The notes: a model not told the origin generated them from the letters alone. Shown: positions 44,687 to 54,105, numbered from the stretch's first letter. The stretch is 64,000 nt of DNA from Dyella dinghuensis (GCF_003977615.1 NZ_RYZR01000005.1:248001-312000); one strand, 5' to 3'. Made by a program: numbers and translations.

Positions 44687-46123
44687 TTATTGCAAGCCGC
44701 CCATCATCAGGTACTTCAGTTCGACGTATTCATCGAGGCCATACTTGGAGCCCTCGCGACCAAGACCTGATTCCTTTACGCCGCCGAACGGAGCGACTTC
44801 GGTGGAGATGATTCCTTCATTGATGCCGATCATTCCGCTCTCGATCGCGTCGGCAACGCGCCAGATGCGCTTCATGTCCTGCGTGTAGAAGTACGCGGAA
44901 AGACCATACGGCGTGTTGTTAGCGGCGGCGATCACCTCCTCTTCCGTATCGAATTGGAAACACGCTGCAACGGGGCCGAAGGTCTCGTCCTCGGCGATCA
45001 ACATGTCGTGCCGGGCATTCGTCAAAACGGTCGGTTCGTAGAATGTTCCGCCCAACACATGGGGCTGGCCACCGATGAGCACGTTTGCCCCTTTGCTTAC
45101 CGCATCCGCGACATGAGCTTGGACTTTTTCAAGCGCCGCCTGATTGATCAGCGGGCCTTGTTCGACCTCGCCCGTCAGGCCGTTACCGACCCTCAGCTTG
45201 CTGACTGCCGTCGACAGCGCCGTGGTGAAGGCATCGTAGATACCACTCTGAACATAGAAGCGATTGACACACACGCAGGTTTGTCCGGTGTTCCGGAATT
45301 TCGATGCCATCGCACCGCGCACAGCCGCATCGATATCGGCGTCGTCAAACACGATGAAGGGTGCGTTACCACCCAGTTCCAGCGACATTTTCTTCAAGGT
45401 ATTCGCGCACTGGCTCGCCAGGAGCTTGCCGGTGCGCGTTGAGCCGGTAAACGAGAGTTTGCGAACGATTTCCGACTCAGTAAACACCTTGCCGATCGCA
45501 CGCGCTTCGCCGGCAACAACGTTGAAGACGCCAGCGGGAATACCCGCCTCTTCGGCAAGCACCGCCAGCGCAAGGGCCGATAGTGGCGTGTCCTCTGCGG
45601 GCTTGAGCACCATCGTGCAGCCAGCCGCGAGTGCCGGTGCAGCCTTGCGTGTGATCATCGCGAGCGGAAAATTCCACGGCGTGATAGCCGCGACAACCCC
45701 CACGGGCTCGCGCGTTACGAGGATCTTCGAACCAGGAAACGGGCTGGGGATGACATCGCCATAGGCGCGCTTGGCCTCTTCCGCGAACCATTCCAGGAAA
45801 CTCGCGGCGTAACCGACTTCTCCACGCGCCTCGGCGATCGGTTTGCCCTGCTCGCGCGTCAGAAGCTCCGCGAGCGCTTCTTTGTGCTCCAGCATCAACT
45901 CGCCCCAACGGCGAACCTTGATGCTGCGTTCCTTGGCGGTCAGCGCGCGCCAGGCAGGGAATGCTTTGGCTGCCGCGGACACCGCTTGCTGAGCTTCCAC
46001 CTCACCGCCTCGCGCGATCTCGACGATGATGTCGCCTGTCGCCGGATTGCGAACGGGGAACAAAGTGGAACTTGTTACCCATTTGCCATCGATGTAGTGA
46101 CTATTGCGAATCAATTCCTTCAT
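44687..46123 (-). CDS. NAD(P)-dependent succinate-semialdehyde-type aldehyde dehydrogenase
   Basis: The 478-residue aldehyde dehydrogenase is of the GabD class. It has ITPWNFPLAMITRKAAPALAAGCTMVLKPAE, SFTGSTRTGKLL, the catalytic Glu in MSLELGGNAPFIVFDDAD and the catalytic Cys in NTGQTCVCVNRFYV. The ATG overlaps the aldo/keto reductase stop (ATGA). In this cluster it would oxidise an aldehyde intermediate; succinate semialdehyde is a family-based guess. Confidence 0.88.
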   Translation of the reverse strand: MKELIRNSHYIDGKWVTSSTLFPVRNPATGDIIVEIARGGEVEAQQAVSAAAKAFPAWRALTAKERSIKVRRWGELMLEHKEALAELLTREQGKPIAEARGEVGYAASFLEWFAEEAKRAYGDVIPSPFPGSKILVTREPVGVVAAITPWNFPLAMITRKAAPALAAGCTMVLKPAEDTPLSALALAVLAEEAGIPAGVFNVVAGEARAIGKVFTESEIVRKLSFTGSTRTGKLLASQCANTLKKMSLELGGNAPFIVFDDADIDAAVRGAMASKFRNTGQTCVCVNRFYVQSGIYDAFTTALSTAVSKLRVGNGLTGEVEQGPLINQAALEKVQAHVADAVSKGANVLIGGQPHVLGGTFYEPTVLTNARHDMLIAEDETFGPVAACFQFDTEEEVIAAANNTPYGLSAYFYTQDMKRIWRVADAIESGMIGINEGIISTEVAPFGGVKESGLGREGSKYGLDEYVELKYLMMGGLQ

Positions 46124-47157
46124 GCCGCATTGCTCTTGTCTTGCGCATATTCGTTGTGCGCTGGGCGGGATTCGCGTGCGATGCGCTTACCGGACGTGTA
46201 ATCGTTGATAAGGTCGCAAGGCGTGTAGTTGCGCTCCAGCTCGTACAACTCTTCGTCGTCGAGTTTTGTGTTCAGCGCTGCTACGGCGCTATCGAACTGC
46301 GCAGGCGAATCGGCACCGACCAGCATGCTGGCGATGCTGCTCTGACCGAGCACCCAAGCTTGCGCGATTTGCGCAGGGGACACGCCGCGTTTTGCGGCGA
46401 CACGAGAAGCGGATGCAGCAATCGCCAGCGACGCTTTGTCGCCATACATCTGCGCGGTAAAGAAATCGGTCTGATTGCGCGTCGAGTTCGCATCGCCTGA
46501 GAGCAGGCCGCGCGCCAGCGGACTGAACACTGACACACCGATGCCCTGGTCGGCACAATACGGAATCATTTCACGCTCTTCCTCGCGGTACGCAAGGTTG
46601 TACTGCAGCTGCATGTTGATGGGTTTGGCCCAGCCATGCCGTTCGCACGCCTGGATGATCTTGGCGAGTTGCCACGTGTACATGGTGGACACGCCAACGT
46701 AGCGCGCCTTGCCCGAGCGTACGATGTCGTTCAATGCATCCATCGTTTCTTCGACGGGCGTATTCACATCGAAGTAGTGCAGCATGTAGATGTCGACGTA
46801 ATCCATGCCCATGCGCGTGAGCGAGCCATCGATTCCATCCATGATGTGTTTGCGCGAATGGCCGCCGGCATTGGGATAGGCTCCCATGTCGTAACCCACC
46901 TTGGTGGTCACGACGATTTCTTCGCGACGAACCAGGCGGTTGAGGATGCGTCCCACGACTTCCTCACCGACACCGGTCGAATAGAAATCCGCGAGATCGA
47001 TGAAGTTGACGCCCGCTTCCAGGGCGTGTCGAACGATCGGTTCGCTCTGCGCTTCGTCAAAAATCCAGGGCTTCCACTTCGGCGTACCCATATTCATGGT
47101 GCCGAGACACAAGCGCGACACTTTCAGGCCCGATTGGCCCAGTCGAACGTATTCCAT
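46120..47157 (-). CDS. Aldo/keto reductase
   Basis: The 345-residue TIM-barrel oxidoreductase has the AKR tetrad: Asp and Tyr in FIDLADFYSTG, Lys in IVVTTKVGYDMG and His in YVDIYMLHYFDV. The late segment SPLARGLLSGD and the cofactor loop QIAQAWVLGQSSIASMLVGADS indicate NADP binding. I start at MEYVRLGQSGLKVSRL with AGGACG upstream; 47172 is the alternative. It lies between the Fae homologue and the dehydrogenase. Confidence 0.88.
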   Translation of the reverse strand: MEYVRLGQSGLKVSRLCLGTMNMGTPKWKPWIFDEAQSEPIVRHALEAGVNFIDLADFYSTGVGEEVVGRILNRLVRREEIVVTTKVGYDMGAYPNAGGHSRKHIMDGIDGSLTRMGMDYVDIYMLHYFDVNTPVEETMDALNDIVRSGKARYVGVSTMYTWQLAKIIQACERHGWAKPINMQLQYNLAYREEEREMIPYCADQGIGVSVFSPLARGLLSGDANSTRNQTDFFTAQMYGDKASLAIAASASRVAAKRGVSPAQIAQAWVLGQSSIASMLVGADSPAQFDSAVAALNTKLDDEELYELERNYTPCDLINDYTSGKRIARESRPAHNEYAQDKSNAA

Positions 47158-47168
47158 GTTCGTCGTCC

Positions 47169-47687
47169 TCAAGCCTTCTTGGGCGTATAGAAGGGATTGG
47201 ATACATCGCGCGCGGCTGCGAAGACGTCCTGGCGCAGTGGCAGGCCGAGCATGGCGGCCTTGATCGCGTTCTTGCAGGCGCGATAGTTGTTTTCGTACAC
47301 CGCATCGAGGTCATCCGCTGCGGGATTGACCCAGTTTGCGGAAACGACCACCCAATCGTTCTCTGCTTCGGGCGGCAACACGCCCTGCTCCAGCGATTCG
47401 GCGACGGCCTTGGCGATACCCGCTTGCGATGCGCCCCACGTGGCGTTGCCGTGGAAGTCGTTCACGATCTGCGCTTTGTTGACGTAGAGTGTAAGCGGCT
47501 TGGTCGGCACACCGGGCGTGGCGATGATGACGAACGGTGCATGACCGGCTGACGGTGTCGCCAACGCCGTGGCAAATGCCTGGCCTGCGGGGCCGGTTCG
47601 TGGACCGACCAGCACATTGATGTGTGCGAGATTGACGCCCGGCCCTTCGAAGCCTTCGCCGATATAAAGCTGCTTGCCTGTATCCAT
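47169..47687 (-). CDS. Formaldehyde-activating enzyme (Fae) family protein
   Basis: The 172-residue protein aligns with methylotroph Fae: GPGVNLAHINVLVGPRTGPAGQAFATAL corresponds to the Fae segment with AHIDLIIGPRGSPAETAF, and His22 is the catalytic His17 equivalent. LTLYVNKAQI and AVAESLEQGVLPPEAENDW also match. Fae condenses formaldehyde with tetrahydromethanopterin. No methanopterin pathway genes are in the window, so this may be a divergent Fae-like enzyme with another role. It is the first gene of the operon. I start at MDTGKQLYIGEGF. Confidence 0.82.
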   Translation of the reverse strand: MDTGKQLYIGEGFEGPGVNLAHINVLVGPRTGPAGQAFATALATPSAGHAPFVIIATPGVPTKPLTLYVNKAQIVNDFHGNATWGASQAGIAKAVAESLEQGVLPPEAENDWVVVSANWVNPAADDLDAVYENNYRACKNAIKAAMLGLPLRQDVFAAARDVSNPFYTPKKA

Positions 47688-47797
47688 GTTTGCTGTGTTG
47701 TTCCGCAGTGAGTCGATGACTCGATTGTGCGGTTCGTACAGCAAGCGAAAGAATCGTGCTTTCCCGATGGACACATGAGGAAAGCTCTTGGCACGCC

Positions 47798-47873
47798 GTG
47801 GAGTAATTCCTACACGGAACGAAAATCGTAAACGTACTAGGACTACCGAAATTTCTAGCGAAATCGATTTCGG
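47798..47873. promoter_or_regulatory. Inverted repeats upstream of the Fae operon
   Basis: GGAGTAATTCC (47800-47810) and a longer pair CCGAAAT (47846-47852)/ATTTCGG (47867-47873) lie in the 209-base gap upstream of the Fae start. They may be operators or, for the second, the weak terminator of the kinase gene. No regulator gene is adjacent. Confidence 0.35.
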
Positions 47874-47896
47874 AACATCACCTCTGATGCCAGAGG

Positions 47897-49270
47897 TTAC
47901 GCTCCCTCAGCTCCCGGCAAGCGCATGGTTATCGCCAGTCCGCCACCGTCTGCGTTTTGCGCCGTCACGTCACCGCCATGCACATGCACAACACGATGCA
48001 CGATAGCCAACCCCAGGCCATGCCCGTTGGCATGCATCGCGTTGGTGCCGCGGAAAAACGGGCGAAAAAGCAGACCAAGCTCTTCCGCTGGAACGCCAGG
48101 GCCATGGTCGCGGATGCGCACGATGGCGCTTTGCTGATCTTGCTCGACATCCACGTCGACCGTGCCACGGTCAGGGCTGAACTTGATCGCGTTGGCGATG
48201 ATGTTGTCCAGCGCACGTTCGAGCAAAATGCCGCTGCCCCACACAAACACCGGGGCCGTGCTGCGTATCTTCAGATCGATACCGCGCGCTTCGGCCTCCA
48301 CGCGCGCGGCATCCAGGCGTTCTTTCGCGAGATCGGCGATATCGACCGAATCGCGCTCCATGCCTGGCAGGCCGCCCTCGAGCCTTGAGAGTGCGAGCAT
48401 CTCGGTAGTCATGCGATCCATGCGCACAATCTCGCGCTCTGCATGCTTGAAGTGCACAGCCGCCTCGTGAGCCGTCGCGCTGTGTTGCGCGAGATCGAGA
48501 ATCAGATGCAGACGCGCCAGCGGTGAGCGCAGTTCATGCGATAGATCCTGCAAGACACCACGATCGTGCGCGACAAGCACTTCGATACGCTCGGCCATGC
48601 CATTGAAGTCGCTCGCGAGCTGACCAAGCTCGTCGTGCGCGTTACTCCATCGCTTGTCGACGCGCGTCGTGAATTCTCCGGCTGCCATCTTTCGCGTCGC
48701 CGCACGCATGGCTTCAACGGGTCGCGAGACGCTGCGCGCCACCCACCAGCCGATCGCGCCAACCAGCAACAAGGACAGCGCCAGCTGCGAACCAAGCAGA
48801 ATCTTCTCGCGCATATGGCGCGGAATGCGTGCACGCGAACTACTGACGCCCACGAGTTGCCGCGTGTGGCCGTCCTTGCCGGTCACGTTTTGCACACCGA
48901 TATAAAAACCTGGGAAGGGATTCAGCGCGAGGTTCTGACCCGCCGCCAGCCAATCCGGCAATGAATCGCGCACCGGCGGCGGCAAATGCATCTCGCGGAG
49001 CGGCTGGCCGTTTTCATATAACGTCGCATCGATGCCTTCCGCGCGTTGCTGCTGCGCCCACGTCGCCAGACCATCGGCGCCACCGGTGTCGTAGGCGTCT
49101 TCTGCCGACTGCGCAATCGTCGTCCAATCGATGTCCTGCTCGGCCGAAAACGCAATGAAGCTGCTGGTCACCCAGCTGCTGAGCGCGAACACAAGCAGAT
49201 TGGCGATGCAGAAGTAGATCAGCAATCGCCAGAACAACGGACTTCTGAAGGGACTCTTGAAGGAGGTCAT
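47897..49270 (-). CDS. CpxA-like sensor histidine kinase
   Basis: The 457-residue kinase has helices at about 13-40 and 157-178, a periplasmic domain of about 115 residues, HAMP (180-232), His245 in QDLSHELRSPLARLHLILDLA, and an ATPase domain with NIIANAIKFSPDRGTV and GLGLAIVHRVV. The start at 49270 overlaps the regulator stop (ATGA); the longer ORF start is wrong. The HELRSPL box, periplasmic loop size and the CpxP/Spy-like neighbour support a Cpx-type envelope stress sensor. Confidence 0.85.
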   Translation of the reverse strand: MTSFKSPFRSPLFWRLLIYFCIANLLVFALSSWVTSSFIAFSAEQDIDWTTIAQSAEDAYDTGGADGLATWAQQQRAEGIDATLYENGQPLREMHLPPPVRDSLPDWLAAGQNLALNPFPGFYIGVQNVTGKDGHTRQLVGVSSSRARIPRHMREKILLGSQLALSLLLVGAIGWWVARSVSRPVEAMRAATRKMAAGEFTTRVDKRWSNAHDELGQLASDFNGMAERIEVLVAHDRGVLQDLSHELRSPLARLHLILDLAQHSATAHEAAVHFKHAEREIVRMDRMTTEMLALSRLEGGLPGMERDSVDIADLAKERLDAARVEAEARGIDLKIRSTAPVFVWGSGILLERALDNIIANAIKFSPDRGTVDVDVEQDQQSAIVRIRDHGPGVPAEELGLLFRPFFRGTNAMHANGHGLGLAIVHRVVHVHGGDVTAQNADGGGLAITMRLPGAEGA

Positions 49271-49962
49271 GCCTGCGCGGCGCCGTTGGCCAACAGCACA
49301 TAGCCGGCACCGCGGATGGAATCGATGCGCGGCGCATTCGGCGAGGCCTCGGTGAGCTTGTGGCGCAAGCGGCTCACATGCACATCGATGCTGCGATCGA
49401 ATCGCTCCAGCTCGCGGCCAAGCGCCACGCGCGTCAACGACGTCTTGTCGATCACTTCGCCGGCACGCTGCACCAGCATCAACAATAAGGAGAATTCGGC
49501 GCCGGTGAGATTGAGTTCCTGATCGCCGGCATACGCGCGCCGTTCGGCGGGCATCAAACGCAATACACCGGCCGTGAGCACACCAGCACCTTCGGCGGAG
49601 TGGCGCCTCAACTGCGCACGCACGCGGGCGAGCAATTCGCGCGGCAGGCACGGTTTGGACAGATAGTCGTCCGCGCCCAGCTCAAGGCCGACCACACGAT
49701 CGACCGGCTCGCCGCGGCCGGAAAGCATGATGACGGGCAGACGATGTTGCGCGCGCAAATCGCGCAAGGTGTCCAGACCGCTACGGCCCGGGAGCATGAC
49801 ATCGAGGATCAACAGGTCCGGACGCAGTGCCGGATCGCGCAGTTGCGTCAGAACGGCCTCGCCATCGTGCACCACTTCCACTTGCAGACCTTCCCGACGC
49901 AGATATTCGGAAAGCAGCGCGCACAGCTCGCGGTCGTCATCGCCAATCAGTATTCGGGACAT
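49267..49962 (-). CDS. CpxR-like OmpR-family response regulator
   Basis: The 231-residue regulator has acidic residues D8-D10, phosphoacceptor Asp54 (LLILDVMLPGRSGLDTLR), Lys in DDYLSKPCLPRELLARV and a C-terminal winged helix ending RIDSIRGAGYVLL. The effector segment RSIDVHVSRLRHKL is CpxR-like. It is divergent from a CpxP/Spy-like gene and a GTAAA-N5-GTAAA site lies between them, so autoregulation is likely. Confidence 0.88.
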   Translation of the reverse strand: MSRILIGDDDRELCALLSEYLRREGLQVEVVHDGEAVLTQLRDPALRPDLLILDVMLPGRSGLDTLRDLRAQHRLPVIMLSGRGEPVDRVVGLELGADDYLSKPCLPRELLARVRAQLRRHSAEGAGVLTAGVLRLMPAERRAYAGDQELNLTGAEFSLLLMLVQRAGEVIDKTSLTRVALGRELERFDRSIDVHVSRLRHKLTEASPNAPRIDSIRGAGYVLLANGAAQA

Positions 49963-50086
49963 GGGTTCGTCGTGGGGAAGCCAATGGGGACCGGTGCCTA
50001 CTATCGCATTACCTGTCGCGATTGGCTGCCGGTTAGGCCTTGTAAAACGCGGACTTGGACGACTCGCTTGCCTGACTGGCGATGAC

Positions 50087-50101
50087 TTTACCCTTCTTTA
50101 C
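50087..50101 (-). promoter_or_regulatory. Perfect CpxR box
   Basis: On the minus strand the site reads GTAAA-GAAGG-GTAAA, the consensus GTAAA-N5-GTAAA of E. coli CpxR. It is 77 bases upstream of the Spy-like ATG and 125 upstream of the regulator ATG. A further GTAAA occurs at 50042-50046. Confidence 0.78.
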
Positions 50102-50177
50102 CACGCCGCAAAGATCTTAAACGCGCCCATGCATTCAAATAATCACCAACAACAACCCCCCACGCAGGAGCTTCACT

Positions 50178-50696
50178 ATGCGCAAGACAATGACTCTGTC
50201 GATCATCCTGGCTGCGGCTATCGGCTGTTCCGCGCTGGCCTTCGCTCAGGGTGGTCCTGGTTTCGGCGGCCCCGGCGGTCACGGCGGCCACCATGGTTTT
50301 CACGACGGCGGCCTCCCCCTCCGCGGCGTGACCCTCACCGACACGCAGAAGGCTTCGATCAAGTCTATCAAGCAGTCGGAATTCACCAGCCTGAAGTCGC
50401 AGTTCGAGGCCGTCCATCAGCAGCGCCAGGCGTTTGAAGCCTTGTCGCCGAGCTCGTCGGGCTACCAAGCTGCTGCGGCAAGCCTCGCTCAGGCTGAAGG
50501 CCAGCTCACCACCGCCCGCATCACCGCCGAAGCTGCTGCAGATGCCCAGATCTACAACAGCGTGTTGACCGGCGCACAGCAGACGCAGGTTGCCACCAAC
50601 AAGGCGAACTTCCAGGCGCGTCAGGCCGAGTGGCAGCAGTTCAAGGCCGAGCATGCAACGCAGTCGACTACAAGCAGCTCGAGCTCTGCCCAGTAA
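50178..50696 (+). CDS. Spy/CpxP-like periplasmic protein
   Basis: The 172-residue protein has a signal peptide (TLSIILAAAIGCSALAFAQ), a Gly/His-rich linker and two LTxxQ-like motifs (LTDTQKASIKSIKQSEF at about 52 and LTGAQQTQVATNKANF at about 130) in a helical domain. That is the pattern of Spy/CpxP chaperones that restrain CpxA or protect periplasmic proteins. GGAG precedes the ATG. It ends with a Ser/Thr-rich tail and a strong terminator. Confidence 0.88.
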   Translation: MRKTMTLSIILAAAIGCSALAFAQGGPGFGGPGGHGGHHGFHDGGLPLRGVTLTDTQKASIKSIKQSEFTSLKSQFEAVHQQRQAFEALSPSSSGYQAAAASLAQAEGQLTTARITAEAAADAQIYNSVLTGAQQTQVATNKANFQARQAEWQQFKAEHATQSTTSSSSSAQ

Positions 50697-50764
50697 TACG
50701 TTTGACCCATAAAAACGAAGTGTCTCGGTTAGTCGAGTCTTAGCGGACGTTCTAACCCAACTTA

Positions 50765-50798
50765 AGCGATCGCCGCTGCATCGGCGATCGCTTTTTTT
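50765..50798 (+). terminator. Rho-independent terminator of the Spy-like gene
   Basis: AGCGATCGCC pairs with GGCGATCGCT around an eight-base loop, then seven T. Confidence 0.9.
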
Positions 50799-50814
50799 GT
50801 TTCCGCATTCGGTA

Positions 50815-51351
50815 TTACGCAACCTTCGGAAAATCAACCACGGTGTCGTTGACGCGGTTGAGCATGTTGGTGAAGAGAATCGCGCTGATCGCATACAGCG
50901 CTTCGATGATCTGACGATCGCTATAACCCGCTTGCTTGACCGCATTCACAGCGTCCGCAGGAACGGTGCCGGACGTCTTCACCACATTCACGGCAAATTT
51001 CACCAGCGCATCGATCTTGGCGTCGGCACTGAATGCGCCGTTGCGCAATTCATGCATTTGCTCGTTGGTGAATCCGGCGAGCTTGCCCGTAAAGCTATGT
51101 GCAGCCACGCAGTAATCACAGCCTGATGCTTCGCTGATCGCAAGATTGATCGCATCCTGCTCGCGGGCATTCAATTGGGTCTGCTTGAGCGCAGCACCCG
51201 TTTGCAGCACCTGGCCCAACACGCCCGGTGCATTGCTACCCAGCACGGCATAGGCATTGGGCACCTTGCCGACGGCGCGCTTGATCGCGCTGAACATTTG
51301 CTCGGTTTCGCCGGTGGCTTCGTTGATGTCGATGGTATGAAGGCGGTTCAT
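50815..51351 (-). CDS. AhpD-like carboxymuconolactone decarboxylase-family protein
   Basis: The 178-residue protein has the AhpD active site: C78-D-Y-C81 with His85 (GCDYCVAAHSFTGK). AhpD-like proteins are thiol-dependent alkylhydroperoxidases. GGAG precedes the ATG. It is divergent from an AraC regulator, which probably controls it in response to an oxidant or metabolite. It is not a true gamma-carboxymuconolactone decarboxylase, which lacks the CxxC. Confidence 0.87.
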   Translation of the reverse strand: MNRLHTIDINEATGETEQMFSAIKRAVGKVPNAYAVLGSNAPGVLGQVLQTGAALKQTQLNAREQDAINLAISEASGCDYCVAAHSFTGKLAGFTNEQMHELRNGAFSADAKIDALVKFAVNVVKTSGTVPADAVNAVKQAGYSDRQIIEALYAISAILFTNMLNRVNDTVVDFPKVA

Positions 51352-51490
51352 GAGATTTCTCCAGTGGGATTAAAGTTGGCGGGTTGCAACGATTCGCGTC
51401 GCTGCATCCGTGGAGCTATCTTAGGCACCGACTGTGCATCGATCTGCACAGAAAAATTCATTTTCTTACCCAATCGTCTCAAGCATTCCC

Positions 51491-52432
51491 ATGGATAGCC
51501 TCAGCCATCTGGTCCGCACGCTGTCGGTTTCCGGCCGGGTCGACCTCCATTGCCTGCTCGCGGGCATCTGGATTGCCGATCAGCCCAAAGCGCCACCAGG
51601 TCATGTGCCCTATCACGTGGTCTTTGCCGGCGGGGTGCGCGTGCGCATGGGGCACAACGTCCACGAGTTCGAGGCGGGCGACATCCTGGTTTTTCCGCAC
51701 GGTGCCGGCCACGTGCTGGAGAGCATCGCCCAGGATGCGAACCACACCCCCTCTGACGACAACTTGCAGCAGCATTTCAACGGCGTCGTCACCGAGTTGA
51801 TTCACCCCGGCGAAGGACCGGCACTTGAGATGTTGTGCGGCGAATTCGTGCTCGGAGAAACCGGCATATGGCTGCTGCGCGCACTGCCGGATGTGCTGCG
51901 TATCAGCGCGAAAGACCGCCCATCCGTCCTGTCCTTGGTCGGCATGATGCGCGACGAAAGTGTGGAACCCAAACCTGGCAGCGCTGCGGTCGTCACCGAA
52001 CTTTCGACCGCACTCTTCACGCTGTTGTTGCGCCGCGTTATGACCGAGCAAGTGGTCCATGGCAGCGTTCTTGCGCTGCTAGCGGATACGCGCATCAGTC
52101 GCGCTGTCGATGCCGTGCTGCAGAATCCTGCTCAACCGTGGACAGTCGATACGCTGGCCAAGCAAGCGCATCTCTCTCGCGCCACGTTCGCGCGGCACTT
52201 TACGCAACGCAGTGGCATGGCTCCGCTGGAATGGGTCACACAGGTCCGCATGGAACTGGCCGCGCGTTTGTTAACGCATGACGGATTAGCCGCCAATCAC
52301 GTTGCCGAACGGTGCGGCTATGCATCCGAAGCCGCTTTCGGGCGAGTGTTTAAAAAACATTATCAAGTCGGCCCAGGCGCTTATCGCCGCCGCACACTGA
52401 ATCGGAGTAGCCTCAACGATTCATCCGTGTGA
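51491..52432 (+). CDS. AraC-family regulator with N-terminal cupin domain
   Basis: The 313-residue protein has an N-terminal cupin-type sensing domain (about 15-180; YHVVFAGGVRVRMG, FEAGDILVFPHGAGHVL) and two helix-turn-helix motifs in the last 100 residues (WTVDTLAKQAHLSRATFARHF; AANHVAERCGYASEAAFGRVFKK). It is divergent from the AhpD-like gene with a 139-base gap. The start at 51491 gives a normal cupin N-terminus; 51434 is the longer alternative. Confidence 0.88.
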   Translation: MDSLSHLVRTLSVSGRVDLHCLLAGIWIADQPKAPPGHVPYHVVFAGGVRVRMGHNVHEFEAGDILVFPHGAGHVLESIAQDANHTPSDDNLQQHFNGVVTELIHPGEGPALEMLCGEFVLGETGIWLLRALPDVLRISAKDRPSVLSLVGMMRDESVEPKPGSAAVVTELSTALFTLLLRRVMTEQVVHGSVLALLADTRISRAVDAVLQNPAQPWTVDTLAKQAHLSRATFARHFTQRSGMAPLEWVTQVRMELAARLLTHDGLAANHVAERCGYASEAAFGRVFKKHYQVGPGAYRRRTLNRSSLNDSSV

Positions 52433-52496
52433 TTGTCACGTATTTGTCTTGTGCAGTGCTTAGCTTCCATGAGGCTGACCACTAAAGGGGCATGCC

Positions 52497-54083
52497 ATGC
52501 AGACGGAAGTCGCTGTTGCTACAGCCGCGTCACCAACGAGCCAAGGTTCGGGGCGCATTTTCGGTATTGTTTTTGCCTTGGTGTTGTTGGTGGGCGCCGT
52601 CTATGCGGGCGTTCACCTGATCGAAGATCTCTCCATCGTTCGCACACACTCCTCCGGGCCTTTCATCCTGTTAGGCATCGCGCTGCTGATTGCGCTGGGT
52701 TTTGAATTCGTCAACGGTTTCCATGACACGGCCAATGCTGTGGCTACGGTGATCTACACCAATTCGTTGCCAGCCAATCTCGCCGTGATCTGGTCGGGCG
52801 TCTTCAACTTTCTCGGTGTGTTGACCTCAACGGGTGCGGTTGCGTTCACGGTGGTGTCGCTGCTTCCCGTTGAGTTGATCTTGCAGGTAGGCAGCGGCGC
52901 CGGCTTCGCGATGGTGTTCGCACTGCTTATCGCTGCGATTATCTGGAATCTCGGCACGTGGTATTTCGGTTTGCCCAATTCGTCCTCGCATACGTTGATC
53001 GGTTCGATCATCGGCGTCGGTCTGGCCAATCAACTGACGTCGTTGAAGACCGGCACCAGCGGCGTGGATTGGAATCAGGCGATGGGCGTATTCAGAGGCC
53101 TGATCTTCTCGCCGATTGCGGGTTTCATCCTGGCAGGCCTGCTGATGTTTCTGCTGAAGGGATTGGTGAAGATTCCCTCGCTCTATAAAGCACCCGAAGG
53201 CAAGAAGCCGCCGCCGTGGCCGATTCGTGCCCTGCTCGTTCTCACCTGCACTGGCGTGAGCTTCGCGCACGGTTCCAACGATGGTCAGAAGGGCATGGGT
53301 TTGATCATGCTGATTCTGATCGGCACGGTTCCCACCGCGTATGCGTTGAACAATGCGGTATCCGGCGGCGAAGTGAAGAGCTTCCATCAGGTCTCGATCG
53401 AAGCGCAGCAAGTCCTGGCAAGCCTCGACCACGGCGTACAGATCAATGGCGATCCGCGAACGATCGTCACCACGGCGATCCAGCAGCGCAAGCTGTTGCC
53501 CGATACGATCCCCGCGATGTCTGCATTGATTGCAGAGATCGACCATCAGATCGGCACTCGCCAGTCGTTGAGCAACGTTCCGCAAGAGCAGATGGGCAAC
53601 GTACGTAACGACATCTATCTGGCCGACGCGGCGATTCCTTATGTCCTGTCCTCTCCCGGCGTGACCTCCGAGCAGCATGACGTGCTGACGACGTGGCATG
53701 CCCAAGGTGTGAAAGCGACGCAATTCATTCCGCTGTGGGTCAAAGTCGCTGTGGCGCTCGCGCTGGGCTTGGGCACGATGGTGGGCTGGAAGCGCATCGT
53801 CACGACGGTCGGCGAAAAGATCGGCAAGGAGCATCTGACGTACGCACAAGGTGCATCGGCAGAATTGGTGGCGATGGGATTGATCATGGCCGCCGACGCG
53901 TATCACTTGCCGGTCAGTACAACGCACGTGCTGACCTCGGGCGTCGCGGGCACCATGGCCGCGAATGGTTCAGGCCTGCAGTGGGCAACCGTACGCAATC
54001 TGCTGATGGCATGGGTGCTGACGTTGCCTGCTTCGATTCTTCTCGCCGGCATCCTGTTCGTCATTCTCAAGCACGTCTTCTAA
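52497..54083 (+). CDS. pit: Pit-family low-affinity inorganic phosphate transporter
   Basis: The 528-residue permease shows the duplicated PiT signature: GFEFVNGFHDTANAVATVIYTNSL in the first half and a second one near GVSFAHGSNDGQKGMGLI. The C-terminus has AADAYHLPVSTTHVLTSGVAGTM. A hydrophilic loop of about 150 residues separates the halves, as in E. coli PitA. It moves metal-phosphate complexes with protons. AGGGG precedes the ATG. Confidence 0.94.
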   Translation: MQTEVAVATAASPTSQGSGRIFGIVFALVLLVGAVYAGVHLIEDLSIVRTHSSGPFILLGIALLIALGFEFVNGFHDTANAVATVIYTNSLPANLAVIWSGVFNFLGVLTSTGAVAFTVVSLLPVELILQVGSGAGFAMVFALLIAAIIWNLGTWYFGLPNSSSHTLIGSIIGVGLANQLTSLKTGTSGVDWNQAMGVFRGLIFSPIAGFILAGLLMFLLKGLVKIPSLYKAPEGKKPPPWPIRALLVLTCTGVSFAHGSNDGQKGMGLIMLILIGTVPTAYALNNAVSGGEVKSFHQVSIEAQQVLASLDHGVQINGDPRTIVTTAIQQRKLLPDTIPAMSALIAEIDHQIGTRQSLSNVPQEQMGNVRNDIYLADAAIPYVLSSPGVTSEQHDVLTTWHAQGVKATQFIPLWVKVAVALALGLGTMVGWKRIVTTVGEKIGKEHLTYAQGASAELVAMGLIMAADAYHLPVSTTHVLTSGVAGTMAANGSGLQWATVRNLLMAWVLTLPASILLAGILFVILKHVF

Positions 54084-54105
54084 CTTCCCGATCCATGCAA
54101 AAACC

